Counted from the stretch's first letter, positions 15,655-24,085 are shown. The stretch is 24,137 bases of DNA from Alphaproteobacteria bacterium (GCA_011522945.1 WTHY01000145.1:6464-30600), one strand, 5' to 3'. The notes: a model not told the origin generated them from the sequence alone. Numbers and translations: made by a program.

Positions 15655-17049
15655 CTACGCTGACTTTAAGAAGTCCGGAATCGAGTCGGCATCTTTGAAG
15701 CTATTTCCACCTGTCCAAGCTGGTGGCCGCTTTTCCCCTTCGACAAAGTTATCATGCCGGCGTTTTTGTGTCGAAGATTTGGTGTTGTCATCAAGGCCAC
15801 CACGATTTGCCACCTTGTCAGTCTCCGCGGCGTTTTTCGTCTTGCTTTTCGATGAGGATTGTTTGTCTGACTTTGATTTTGCCGGACGCTCAGCCTCTGA
15901 TGTTGCACCCTCACCAGCAGCTAAGGCAACCCCTTCGGCTGGCGGAATGTCTTGGCCTGTAAGCTTGGCAATTGCTGCAAGATATTTTTTATCATCGTCT
16001 GTCGCAGCAATCGTAAAAGCTTTGCCAGTACGTCCAGCACGGCCAGTGCGACCTATACGGTGCACATAATCTTCAGCATTTGAAGGTACATCAAAATTAA
16101 ATACATGGCTAACAGTCGGGATATCTAAGCCGCGTGCCGCCACGTCTGAAGCTATTAATAACTGGCTGGCACCGTCTTTGAAATCCTGAAGGGCAGCTAA
16201 TCTCGCAGATTGTGTCATATCCCCATGTAGGGCACAGGCACTAAATCCATGGCGTTTTAGCGAGGAGAGCAGCGTAGATATATCGCGCTTACGATTGCAG
16301 AAAATCACAGCATTATTGATCTCTTCTTGGTTCAATAGCTGACGTAAAACAGACCGCTTTTGTTTAAGCTGTGTCCAAATCAGACCTTGCTCGATAGTTG
16401 ATGCGGTTTCAGATGGGCGCGCCACTTCAATGATGCGCGGATTCATCACAAATTGGCTGCCAATCTTGTGAATTTCGTCTGATAATGTAGCTGAGAAAAA
16501 TAAGGTTTGCCGAATTTTCGGTAAGTAAGAAACGATCCGCTCAACATCAGGAATAAAACCCATATCAAGCATACGGTCAGCCTCATCAATAACAAGAATT
16601 TTCACGTCTTGAAGCAGGACTTTACCACGCTCGAAATGGTCCATGAGACGCCCAGGCGTTGCGATTAAAACATCGACACCCTTATCAAGGGCTGCATCCT
16701 GATCGCCAAAACTCACACCACCGATAAGTAATGCCATCGTCAAATCGTGATTTATTGCAAATTTCTCAAAGCTCTCGGCAACCTGTGCTGCTAACTCACG
16801 CGTTGGCGCCAATATAAGAGAGCGTGGCATCCGTGCCTTAGCACGCCCGCTTGCCAGAATATCTATCAATGGCAGAGTGAATGAGGCGGTTTTGCCTGTG
16901 CCTGTCTGTGCAGAGCCCATAATGTCACGCCCCATGAGCACATGAGGAATAGCATTTTCCTGAATAGGAGTAGGGTTTTCATAACCTAGCTTGTGAACTG
17001 CATCTAATAGCTCTTCACTCAGCCCGAGATCCGTAAATGTGACTGTAAT
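15655..17049 (-). CDS. DEAD-box ATP-dependent RNA helicase (RhlE-like), ATT start proposed
   Basis: The helicase remodels RNA duplexes in ribosome assembly or RNA decay. Seen in order (464-residue numbering): Q motif GYENPTPIQ at about 21-29, AQTGTGKT 47-54, PTRELA, TPGR, DEAD 155-158, SAT, and HRIGRTGRAGR. The tail of about 85 residues is Lys/Ser-rich and probably disordered. A GTG at 16939-16941 is the first standard start, but it would cut off the Q motif. The frame stays open upstream with clear homology (TFTDLGLSEELLDAV) to an in-frame TAA at 17062-17064, with no ATG, GTG or TTG in between. AAGGA (17059-17063) lies 9 nt before ATT at 17047-17049, giving a product starting MTVTFTDLGLS, as in RhlE proteins. 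The start codon is thus probably ATT, as known for infC. Confidence 0.9.
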   Translation of the reverse strand: MTVTFTDLGLSEELLDAVHKLGYENPTPIQENAIPHVLMGRDIMGSAQTGTGKTASFTLPLIDILASGRAKARMPRSLILAPTRELAAQVAESFEKFAINHDLTMALLIGGVSFGDQDAALDKGVDVLIATPGRLMDHFERGKVLLQDVKILVIDEADRMLDMGFIPDVERIVSYLPKIRQTLFFSATLSDEIHKIGSQFVMNPRIIEVARPSETASTIEQGLIWTQLKQKRSVLRQLLNQEEINNAVIFCNRKRDISTLLSSLKRHGFSACALHGDMTQSARLAALQDFKDGASQLLIASDVAARGLDIPTVSHVFNFDVPSNAEDYVHRIGRTGRAGRTGKAFTIAATDDDKKYLAAIAKLTGQDIPPAEGVALAAGEGATSEAERPAKSKSDKQSSSKSKTKNAAETDKVANRGGLDDNTKSSTQKRRHDNFVEGEKRPPAWTGGNSFKDADSIPDFLKSA

Positions 17050-17081
17050 TGTCTTGTGTCCTTATTGTATCAAACAAACAG

Positions 17082-17131
17082 AGCCCCGACATAAGGGCTG
17101 CAATATCCATTACCCCCGACATTTGTAATGG
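17082..17131. promoter_or_regulatory. Twin inverted repeats between helicase and hydrolase genes
   Basis: Two dyads lie side by side: AGCCC/GGGCT (17082-17086 with 17095-17099) and CCATTAC/GTAATGG (17107-17113 with 17125-17131). Their loops share the direct repeat CCCCGACAT (17084-17092 and 17114-17122), exactly 30 bp apart, about three helical turns. They lie 19-68 bp upstream of the helicase ribosome site and may act as DNA operator or as leader hairpins. Confidence 0.45.
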
Positions 17132-17199
17132 AACCTATTGCCAAACTGATGTCTCTCATACATGTTTGCGCAGGTTCGGTCAAGGAACAGTCCAGTTTT

Positions 17200-17216
17200 C
17201 AAGCGAATGAAGGAAA
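17200..17216 (+). repeat. 17-nt repeat, copy 2 (hydrolase leader)
   Basis: Identical to 10607-10623. The AAGGA inside it (17210-17214) is the best ribosome site for the ATG at 17225. Confidence 0.4.
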
Positions 17217-17224
17217 TTGATAGC

Positions 17225-17953
17225 ATGGTGACGCAAGGGACAGGATGCCAGTTTCAGGTTGTTTTTATACCCGGTTTGCTCCTAACCGAGGCATTATACA
17301 AATCGCAAATTGCAGATTTGCCAGAGGGGCAACCCTACTATGTTGCTGACACGACTGATACAGACAGCTTTACTGCCATGGCAGAGCGCATCATCAGCCA
17401 AACAGATCTGGACATAGTGCCTGTTGGCTTATCTATGGGGGGATATGTAGCATTAGAGCTTGCCCGTCTCTATCCGGAACGTCTGCGAGGTATTGCTCTA
17501 TTATCAACCAATAGCATGTCTGAAACACCAGAGCGGCGTAAGATGCGGCAAGAGCTGATTGCGCTCTCGCAAATCGGTAAATTTAAAGGTGTGACACCGC
17601 GATTGCTGCCACGCTTGCTATCTGAGCCAGCCCAGCAAGACGAAGCGCTGAAATCAACAGTTATGGATATGGCAGCTGAGATTGGACAGGAGAATTTTGT
17701 TCTTCAACAAACAGCTATTATGCACCGACTAGATCAACGTCCAAATCTGCCTAATATTCGGGTGCCATCACTTGTGTTATGCGGAGATGCCGACCTGTTG
17801 ACGCCCCCATCACAATCTGAAGAGACAGCGGCATTATTGCCAGATGCAGAGCTGCAGATTTTGGAGGGTGTCGGGCATTTGAGCAGTATGGAGGCACCAG
17901 AGGCGGTGAATGCAGCACTGCGGCGCTTATATAGCCGTGTAGGTGCCTGCTAA
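17225..17953 (+). CDS. Alpha/beta hydrolase
   Basis: This 242-residue single-domain alpha/beta hydrolase is of unknown substrate. The nucleophile elbow is GLSMGG with Ser70. The acid is probably Asp190 in CGDADLLTPP, and the base is His218 in GVGHLSSMEAPE. FIPGLLL at 14-20 fits the oxyanion loop of the family (HG replaced by PG). There is no signal peptide, so it is likely cytoplasmic. Upstream in-frame ATGs at 17162 and 17207 exist, but the residues they add show no family match. AAGGA at 17210-17214 sits 10 nt before 17225, which I prefer. Possible roles include esterase, lactonase or thioesterase; the sequence does not decide. It diverges from the helicase gene and converges on parE. Confidence 0.85.
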   Translation: MVTQGTGCQFQVVFIPGLLLTEALYKSQIADLPEGQPYYVADTTDTDSFTAMAERIISQTDLDIVPVGLSMGGYVALELARLYPERLRGIALLSTNSMSETPERRKMRQELIALSQIGKFKGVTPRLLPRLLSEPAQQDEALKSTVMDMAAEIGQENFVLQQTAIMHRLDQRPNLPNIRVPSLVLCGDADLLTPPSQSEETAALLPDAELQILEGVGHLSSMEAPEAVNAALRRLYSRVGAC

Positions 17954-18234
17954 AGCCATCACTAGCCGATTAAGTGCTCGGCAACCCTTTTCTTGCTGGT
18001 GGCCTTTAGAGCATTGTCAAAAATGCTAAGACAGACAGGAAGTTAGCGGGTGTTAAAGCGCTGGAAAATGTGTGACAGCTGGGTAGAAGGTTGCTTCATA
18101 AAGATGGGCTAGCTAATCCGCATTCATTACGCCCAGATGTAAAATTTGATACGAGACTCAGCCACAGAGAAAATCATATAAATTATGTTTATCTGTTTTG
18201 CCGTTTGATGATTTTGATAACCTGTTTTGCAGGC

Positions 18235-20214
18235 CTAAACGTCCAAACCTGCCAGTGCTTCTGCTGCATGTTCCCTGATATAATGGAACCTTAGTTCGGG
18301 CTTTTTGCCCATCAAGGTGGTCACAAGCTGATCTACGGCTCTGCGATCATCAGCCTCCTCTTGATTGCGCTTAGGCAGTGTGACTTTTAAAAGCCTGCGT
18401 GTGTCTGGATTCATGGTTGTTTCTTTAAGTTGTGCTGGTGGCATTTCACCTAGCCCTTTAAATCGGCTTATATCCACCTTGCCACGACCAGAAAACGCCT
18501 CCTCCAGAAGCCTGTCCTTATGTGCATCATCTTGTGCGTAAAGGGTCTTGCTGCCCTGTGTCATGCGATAAAGTGGTGGTTGTGCCAGAAACAGACGACC
18601 AGCCTCAATCAGTTGCGGCATCTCACTGTAGAAATATGTCATCAATAACGCAGCGATGTGACTGCCATCTACATCCGCATCTGTCATGATAATGATGCGG
18701 CCATAGCGCAACGCCTCTAAATCAAAATCCTTTTTACTTTTCACACCCAGCGCAAGGGCAAGATCAGACAGTTCTTGATTACCTGTTAGCTTATCTGCTG
18801 TGGCGCTAGCGACATTTAAAATTTTGCCGCGCAAAGGCAGAACAGCTTGTGTGCTTCTGTTTCGTGCTGATTTTGCCGACCCGCCGGCACTGTCACCTTC
18901 CACAAGAAAGAGTTCAGTCGTTTCTGTATCATTAGCGGTGCAATCAGCCAGTTTGCCAGGTAGGCGCAACTTACGTGTAGCTGATTTCCGAGCGACTTCC
19001 TTTTCCTGGCGACGCTTTTTCCGCTCTTCAAGGCGTTCAATTGCCATGTCGAGCAGATATTGTGCGCGTTCAGGCTCAGAGCTTAGCCATAACTCAAATC
19101 TGTCGCGAACAGCAGCTTCTGTTTGCCGCGTGGCATCTGCTGAAACAAGCTTATCTTTTGTCTGACCTTGAAATTGTGGGTCACGTAAAAAGACTGACAG
19201 CATGCCTGCAGAGCCAGATAGAACGTCATCGGCGGTAAGTTCACTAGCTTTTTTCTGACCTGCCAATTCACCAAAGGCTCTTAGCCCTCTTGTAATGGCC
19301 TGGCGGAAGCCATTTTCATGCGTTCCGCCCGCTGGTGTCGGTACTGTATTACAATATGAGCTGAAAAAACCGTCTTCACCTGGGCCAAGCCAGGTAAGAG
19401 CCCACTCAAATTTTTGGCCCTCTAGCTCTGTTTTGTCAGTGAAAGGCTGGGTGATGATAAGTGCCTTGTCTGTTGTGGCATCATTTAGATAATCCGCTAA
19501 TCCACCTGGATAGCAAATATTTTGTTCTGCTGGGACATCACTGCCAGCAACAAGAGATTCCTCACAGCGCCAGCGAATTTCAACACCAGCAAATAAATAG
19601 GCTTTTGAACGTATCATCTTAAATAGCGTAGCTGCTTTAAACCGGCAGCCAGCGCCAAAAATCTCAGGATCTGGCGTAAAGGAAATCGTCGTGCCACGCT
19701 TATTTGGCGCGCCGCCTAATTCCTGAATTGAACTGGTGGGTTTGCCGCGTGAGAAAGACTGGCGATATAGCTGCTTGTTGCGCGCCACCTCTACAATAAG
19801 TTCGGTTGATAGGGCATTCACAACAGAGGCACCAACCCCATGCAGGCCACCGGAGGTTTCATAAGCTTTGCCGGAGAATTTTCCGCCGGCATGTAAGGTT
19901 GTTAAAATCACCTCAATAGTAGATTTTTGTGGGAATTTTGGATGCGGCTCAACAGGAATGCCGCGGCCATTATCACGAATTGTCAGACGGTCAGCAGCCT
20001 CTAGATGCACTTCAATGCGGCTGGCATGTCCAGCAACGGCTTCATCCATAGAGTTATCAAGAATTTCAGCAGCGAGATGATGCAGGGCCCGGTCATCTGT
20101 ACCGCCAATATACATACCAGGTCTGTGGCGAACAGGTTCAAGCCCTTCAAGAACCTCGATTTGAGAAGCATCATAATCTGATGCAGCTGCTGCATTCCCA
20201 AAAAGGTCTGACAT
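18235..20214 (-). CDS. parE: DNA topoisomerase IV subunit B
   Basis: ParE is the ATPase subunit that works with ParC to unlink daughter chromosomes. The GHKL ATPase fold is clear: RPGMYIG (31-37), AEILDNSMDEA (49-59, Mg-binding Asn54), DNGRGIP (81-87) and GGLHGVGASVVNALS (122-136). The TOPRIM part carries EGDSAGG (439-445) and TDADVDGSHI (511-520), and RFKGLGEM follows. At 659 residues without the large insertions common in GyrB, and with a MSDLFGN start, it fits ParE better than GyrB. A strong GAGGGG 7 nt before the ATG supports the start. parC is not in the window. The 281 bp between the hydrolase gene and parE hold no convincing terminator. Confidence 0.93.
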   Translation of the reverse strand: MSDLFGNAAAASDYDASQIEVLEGLEPVRHRPGMYIGGTDDRALHHLAAEILDNSMDEAVAGHASRIEVHLEAADRLTIRDNGRGIPVEPHPKFPQKSTIEVILTTLHAGGKFSGKAYETSGGLHGVGASVVNALSTELIVEVARNKQLYRQSFSRGKPTSSIQELGGAPNKRGTTISFTPDPEIFGAGCRFKAATLFKMIRSKAYLFAGVEIRWRCEESLVAGSDVPAEQNICYPGGLADYLNDATTDKALIITQPFTDKTELEGQKFEWALTWLGPGEDGFFSSYCNTVPTPAGGTHENGFRQAITRGLRAFGELAGQKKASELTADDVLSGSAGMLSVFLRDPQFQGQTKDKLVSADATRQTEAAVRDRFELWLSSEPERAQYLLDMAIERLEERKKRRQEKEVARKSATRKLRLPGKLADCTANDTETTELFLVEGDSAGGSAKSARNRSTQAVLPLRGKILNVASATADKLTGNQELSDLALALGVKSKKDFDLEALRYGRIIIMTDADVDGSHIAALLMTYFYSEMPQLIEAGRLFLAQPPLYRMTQGSKTLYAQDDAHKDRLLEEAFSGRGKVDISRFKGLGEMPPAQLKETTMNPDTRRLLKVTLPKRNQEEADDRRAVDQLVTTLMGKKPELRFHYIREHAAEALAGLDV

Positions 20215-20333
20215 CTAATATCCCCTCTAATAGCTACACAAAGTCATTGCGCCGCAACGTCAAAATCTTCTCGTCAAATTTTTACAGTATATAGAGGTGG
20301 ATTGCCAGCAAAACGACTAGATGTTGCGTTTTC

Positions 20334-20352
20334 GTTCGTTCACTAGACGAAC
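20334..20352. promoter_or_regulatory. Inverted repeat in the parE upstream region
   Basis: The gene-free stretch 20215-20553 lies between parE and glnA. It holds the glnA terminator near its far end and this dyad, GTTCGT-N7-ACGAAC, about 120 bp upstream of the parE start. It could be an operator. It is not the SOS spacing (GTTC-N7-GTTC). Nothing else is clear in the stretch. Confidence 0.35.
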
Positions 20353-20491
20353 AATATTATGGGTCAGAGGTTCAAAAGCTTTGATCGTCTGTAACACTAT
20401 TTCATAAAATAAAGACATCTGCCTGTTTTTTAAAATACAGACACCTTCCTACAAGTGCTTCCCCTTTTGCGTGTCTTTGCGGGCAGCCTTC

Positions 20492-20523
20492 AAAAAAATC
20501 CCCGGCATTTTGCAATGCCGGGG
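20492..20523 (-). terminator. Rho-independent terminator of glnA
   Basis: On the minus strand a perfect 10-bp GC-rich stem (20514-20523 with 20500-20509) with a 4-nt loop is followed by ATTTTTTT. It begins 31 bp after the glnA stop. A TTTT on the other side gives weak activity in the opposite direction too. Confidence 0.95.
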
Positions 20524-20553
20524 TTTTGAAAATATACGGTTAAGCTTAGGAGC

Positions 20554-21963
20554 TTATGATGAATAGTACATCTGGAATTCAATCGGCGCAGGTGTGTGCT
20601 CCAGATTGATAACTTCTTCCATTTTCAGCTCAATGTAAGCATCGATCTGGTCATCTGTGAAGACGCCGCCTTCTGTTAGGAAGGCACGGTCAGCATTCAG
20701 AGCATCCAGAGCTTCACGTAGTGAACCAGCAACAGTTGGGATTTGTGCTAGCTCTTCAGCTGGCAATTCGTACAAATCCTTATCCATCGCATCACCAGGG
20801 TGCAGCTTGTTCTTGATGCCGTCTAGGCCAGCCATCAGCATAGCTGAGAACGCTAGGTATGGGTTAGCTGTTGCATCAGGGAAACGTACTTCTACACGCT
20901 TGCCGTTCGGGCTTGAAACATGCGGGATACGGCATGAGGCTGAACGGTTGCGCGCTGAGTAAGCTAGAAGCACAGGTGCCTCATAGCCAGGGATCAGACG
21001 CTTATATGAGTTTGTTGACGCATTTGTGAAAGCGTTCAACGCTTTCGCATGCTTGATGATGCCACCAATATAATGCAGGGCCATTTCTGACAGGTCAGCA
21101 TAGCCATTGCCTGCGAAAAGAGGCTTGCCATCCGACCAAAGTGATTGGTGCACATGCATGCCAGAGCCGTTATCGCCAGCGATTGGCTTTGGCATAAATG
21201 TAGCTGACACGCCATATGCATGGGCTACCTGATGAACGCAGTACTTATAAAGCTGCATGTTGTCAGCTGTCTCAAGCAATGTGCCGAACTTCACACCTAG
21301 CTCATGCTGTGATGGTGCAACTTCATGGTGATGCTTTTCAACCGGCACACCCATATCAGCCAGAACAGATGTCATTTCTGAGCGGATATCCTGTCCTGAA
21401 TCTACAGGTGGTACTGGGAAATAGCCGCCTTTAACGCCTGGGCGGTGGCCCATATTGCCTTCTTCATAAGCACGGTTTGAGTTATATGGACCTTCAACCG
21501 AATCTAGCTCATACGCGCCGCGATTCATTGATACGTCGATTTTGACATCTTCAAACAAGAAGAATTCAGCTTCTGGGCCAAAAAATGCTGTATCAGCAAA
21601 ACCAGCAGCTTCCATATGGGCTAAAGCAGCCTTTGCAGTTGACCGCGGGTCACGTGCATATGGCTCCTTTGTTGATGGCTCAAGCACGTCACAGAATAGA
21701 GCCAGTGTCGGCTGTGCGAAAAATGGGTCGATATATGCACGGTATAGGTCAGGCATCAGGGTCATATCTGACTCATTGATGGCTTTCCAACCAGCAATTG
21801 AAGACCCGTCAAACATAAAGCCTTCTGTAAGCTCTTCTTCGCTAATTGTATCAATATGCTGTGTTAGGTGCTGCATTTTGCCCCGTGGGTCTGTGAAACG
21901 CAGATCGACGTAGGTGATGTCATTTTCTTTGATCATCTCCAGAATTTTTTTGGCATCAGACAT
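20554..21963 (-). CDS. glnA: Glutamine synthetase type I
   Basis: GlnA joins ammonia to glutamate using ATP, the main step of nitrogen assimilation, as a dodecamer in the cytoplasm. The 469-residue length is standard. DGSSIAGW is at 52-59, the metal and ATP motif FGPEAEFFLFE at about 128-138, HHEVAPSQHE at 212-221 and KPIAGDNGSGMHVHQSL at 259-275. NRSASCRIP follows in the C-terminal half. Tyr398 in DKDLYELPAEE is the site adenylylated by GlnE, so activity control by the PII-GlnE cascade is likely. AAGGAAC upstream of the ATG supports the start. It follows glnB by about 120 bp on the same strand, the usual alphaproteobacterial glnBA order. Confidence 0.98.
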   Translation of the reverse strand: MSDAKKILEMIKENDITYVDLRFTDPRGKMQHLTQHIDTISEEELTEGFMFDGSSIAGWKAINESDMTLMPDLYRAYIDPFFAQPTLALFCDVLEPSTKEPYARDPRSTAKAALAHMEAAGFADTAFFGPEAEFFLFEDVKIDVSMNRGAYELDSVEGPYNSNRAYEEGNMGHRPGVKGGYFPVPPVDSGQDIRSEMTSVLADMGVPVEKHHHEVAPSQHELGVKFGTLLETADNMQLYKYCVHQVAHAYGVSATFMPKPIAGDNGSGMHVHQSLWSDGKPLFAGNGYADLSEMALHYIGGIIKHAKALNAFTNASTNSYKRLIPGYEAPVLLAYSARNRSASCRIPHVSSPNGKRVEVRFPDATANPYLAFSAMLMAGLDGIKNKLHPGDAMDKDLYELPAEELAQIPTVAGSLREALDALNADRAFLTEGGVFTDDQIDAYIELKMEEVINLEHTPAPIEFQMYYSS

Positions 21964-22031
21964 GTGAGTTCCTTTCTTACACGCAATTTGCGCTTTTTTG
22001 CCATTTCACAAAGCGTTTCCGCTTCATCTCC

Positions 22032-22047
22032 ACTGGCATCTGCCAGT
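22032..22047. promoter_or_regulatory. Palindrome between glnB and glnA
   Basis: ACTGGCA-TC-TGCCAGT is a perfect 7-bp dyad, 69-84 bp upstream of the glnA start. It could be an operator for a separate glnA promoter or an RNA hairpin in the glnBA message. It does not match the usual NtrC consensus closely. Confidence 0.4.
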
Positions 22048-22086
22048 ATATTTGATTTTGACCGTCAGCTTTAACAAGCAGAGTAG

Positions 22087-22425
22087 TTAAACAGCATCAG
22101 GCCCTGTTTCGCCTGTCCGTATACGGATAGCTTCATCTATTGTGGATATAAAAATTTTACCATCGCCAATGCGACCTGTTTGAGCGGCATTTTGAATAGC
22201 CTCAACAACAGTGTCTGTCAGCGCGTCATCAACAACGACTTCGATTTTGACCTTTGGCAGGAAATCGACAACATATTCTGCGCCACGATAGAGCTCTGTA
22301 TGACCCTTTTGGCGTCCGAATCCCTTAGCTTCAAGAACTGTGATGCCTTGAATGCCGACATCATTGAGTGCTTCTTTGACCTCATCTAATTTAAAGGGTT
22401 TGATTACCGCTTCGATTTTTTTCAT
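22087..22425 (-). CDS. glnB: Nitrogen regulatory protein PII
   Basis: PII is a small trimeric signal protein that senses 2-oxoglutarate, ATP and ADP and relays nitrogen status to GlnE, NtrB and other targets. From the ATG at 22425 it is 112 residues, starting MKKIEAVIKPFKL as in the family. The uridylylation target falls exactly at Tyr51 in the T-loop (RGAEYVVDFLPK). An upstream GTG at 22443 would add six residues and break that numbering, so it is rejected. The B-loop TGRIGDGKIF and the C-terminal IRTGE stretch are present. Placement directly ahead of glnA makes it GlnB rather than GlnK, which usually precedes amtB. Confidence 0.96.
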   Translation of the reverse strand: MKKIEAVIKPFKLDEVKEALNDVGIQGITVLEAKGFGRQKGHTELYRGAEYVVDFLPKVKIEVVVDDALTDTVVEAIQNAAQTGRIGDGKIFISTIDEAIRIRTGETGPDAV

Positions 22426-22485
22426 ATCGTGTCTCAACTTCACGAGAGGTATGTTGTTAAGGTTCGAACAAACAGGTTGTCATCA

Positions 22486-22504
22486 GACCTATTTTTCATA
22501 GGTC
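22486..22504 (-). promoter_or_regulatory. Hairpin upstream of glnB
   Basis: GACCTAT and ATAGGTC form a perfect 7-bp stem with a 5-nt loop, 61-79 bp upstream of the glnB start. It may be an operator or a leader hairpin. I looked for a sigma-54 promoter (GG-N10-GC) here and found none convincing. Confidence 0.35.
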
Positions 22505-22566
22505 AGGTGGTACAAAAACACAGGCTGTGCTGCAAGCATGCAAATAAGCACTATGAAATTATGAAA

Positions 22567-22589
22567 CAAAATGCCTAAATTTTAGGCAT
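22567..22589 (-). terminator. Probable terminator of the aminotransferase gene
   Basis: ATGCCTAAA (22571-22579) is complementary to TTTAGGCAT (22581-22589). On the minus strand the stem is followed by TTTTG, about 18 bp after the aminotransferase stop. The stem is AT-rich and the T run short, so strength is uncertain. Confidence 0.55.
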
Positions 22590-22607
22590 CTGCTTTGAGG
22601 GGTATAT

Positions 22608-23777
22608 CTATAGGTTCGCAACCATATCTTTCAGTCTGGCACAGGCCTGTCTGATGGCATCTTCTGAGTTAGCCGAAGATAAGCGCAAATATCCTTCGCC
22701 AAATGCGCCAAATGAAGTGCCAGCAATTGCGGCAACATGATAGTCCTCAAGCAGCTTATTTTGCAGAGCATCTACTTTCATGCCGAGGGCGCTAACATTC
22801 GCAAAAGCATAAAAAGCACCACGCGGCATTACACAAGAAATGCCATCAATATCATTCAATAGTTCTGTGATTAAGGCGGCTCGGCGCGCGAAGGCAGCAC
22901 ACATATCAGATACACAGTCTTGCGGCCCGCTGGTTGCAGCTAATGCAGCGAATTGTGTTGGGGCATTTACACAAGAGTGATAATTCACCCCAATGCGGTC
23001 AGCGGCATCTATCAGCCGTTCTGGCCAGATACCATATCCGATTCGCCAGCCCGTCATAGCATATGTCTTCGACCAGCCATTAAGCACGATGAGCCTATCG
23101 GAAATTTCGGGATAGGATAAAAGCGATAGCGGCTGGGTGTCGAACACAAATCTATCATAAATCTCATCTGACAATATTGTTACATGAGGAAAATCGGCTA
23201 ATCCGCGGACGAATTTATCCATCTCTGATTTTGGTGTCGCACCACCTGTTGGGTTTGCTGGTGAATTGATAATAATCAGGCTTGTTTTGTCAGTAATGCG
23301 TGACAAGACATCATCTGCATCAAAGGCAAAACCATTTTGTTCCACCAAACCATAGGAGACAGCTGTTGCACCGCTATAATTGATTGCTGATTGATAAATA
23401 GGAAAACCAGGGTCAGGCACCAGGATCTCATTTTCTGGCCCACCAAGCAACATTGCAGAAATGAAAATAACTGGCTTTCCGCCCGGGGTAATTTGTATGT
23501 GGCGAATATCTGGTGTCACGCCATAACGATTATGCAAATCAGCAGCGACAGCTTCTCGCAAGTCAGGCAGGCCTAAAGATGGCGTATATCCATGTGCACC
23601 ATCATGAAGGGCTTTAATACCAGCCTCAACAATATGGGGTGGTGTGCGGAAATCTGGCTGCCCGATACCTAAATTAATGACATCATGACCTTCAGCGGCG
23701 ATTTGTCCGGCGCGCGCCAGAACCGTAAAGGCATTCTCTGTTCCTAACCGGTGTGTCGCAGAATTTAGCGGGCGCAT
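22608..23777 (-). CDS. Class I/II PLP-dependent aminotransferase (aspartate-aminotransferase-like)
   Basis: This fold-type I aminotransferase moves amino groups between an amino acid and a 2-oxo acid through pyridoxal phosphate. From the ATG at 23777 it has 389 residues. GQPDFRTP lies near the N-terminus, NSPANPTG at 171-178, DEIYDRF at 204-210, and SKTYAMTGWR at 236-245 with the PLP-binding Lys237. The pattern fits the Ib subgroup that includes aspartate and broad-specificity enzymes. The exact amino donor cannot be read. AAGGAG lies 8 nt before the ATG at 23777 but only 2 nt before the ATG at 23783, so 23777 is preferred. It lies upstream of glnB on the same strand, but a probable terminator separates them. 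Confidence 0.92.
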   Translation of the reverse strand: MRPLNSATHRLGTENAFTVLARAGQIAAEGHDVINLGIGQPDFRTPPHIVEAGIKALHDGAHGYTPSLGLPDLREAVAADLHNRYGVTPDIRHIQITPGGKPVIFISAMLLGGPENEILVPDPGFPIYQSAINYSGATAVSYGLVEQNGFAFDADDVLSRITDKTSLIIINSPANPTGGATPKSEMDKFVRGLADFPHVTILSDEIYDRFVFDTQPLSLLSYPEISDRLIVLNGWSKTYAMTGWRIGYGIWPERLIDAADRIGVNYHSCVNAPTQFAALAATSGPQDCVSDMCAAFARRAALITELLNDIDGISCVMPRGAFYAFANVSALGMKVDALQNKLLEDYHVAAIAGTSFGAFGEGYLRLSSANSEDAIRQACARLKDMVANL

Positions 23778-24084
23778 GATCATCTCTCCTTGGGCTTTCA
23801 GCTATATTAATATGCCATTATGATGTGCCGGATTGCGGTACTACAACGATGTGCCAGAAATTATCGCCAAAAAACATGAAAAAAAGCATGATGACCATAA
23901 TTTTCGGATAGTGGTGGCGTCTTTAGTGGGGCGCTGGATGCAGGCATATCTATCGTCAGATAAAAAATCTCTATCCGCGAGAAGATCTCTCTCTTGCATC
24001 TTTTGTAATTTTTAGTTTATGTTGCGCGGCACAGATTGGGCCACTTCGGCGGCTCTAGCCCTTCGCGGCTAATTTATCTGAAAT
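23778..24084. other. Intergenic region between the aminotransferase and tRNA-His
   Basis: The stretch contains the aminotransferase ribosome site (AAGGAG) and must hold divergent promoters for that gene and the tRNA. I cannot assign -35/-10 elements with confidence. Open frames here are short and lack ribosome sites or family matches. No repeat or terminator is clear. Confidence 0.4.
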
Positions 24085-24085
24085 G

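Noticed and set aside
15655..16941. GTG at 16941 as the helicase start
   Set aside because: It would remove the Q motif, whose codons are clearly present just upstream in the same frame, and it has no ribosome site.
17963..17980. Terminator after the alpha/beta hydrolase gene
   Set aside because: GCCGA/TCGGC gives only a 5-bp stem with an 8-nt loop, and the downstream T run is broken.
22444..22607. Sigma-54 promoter upstream of glnB
   Set aside because: The best candidate has TTGC in the -12 region but TA instead of the required GG at -24.
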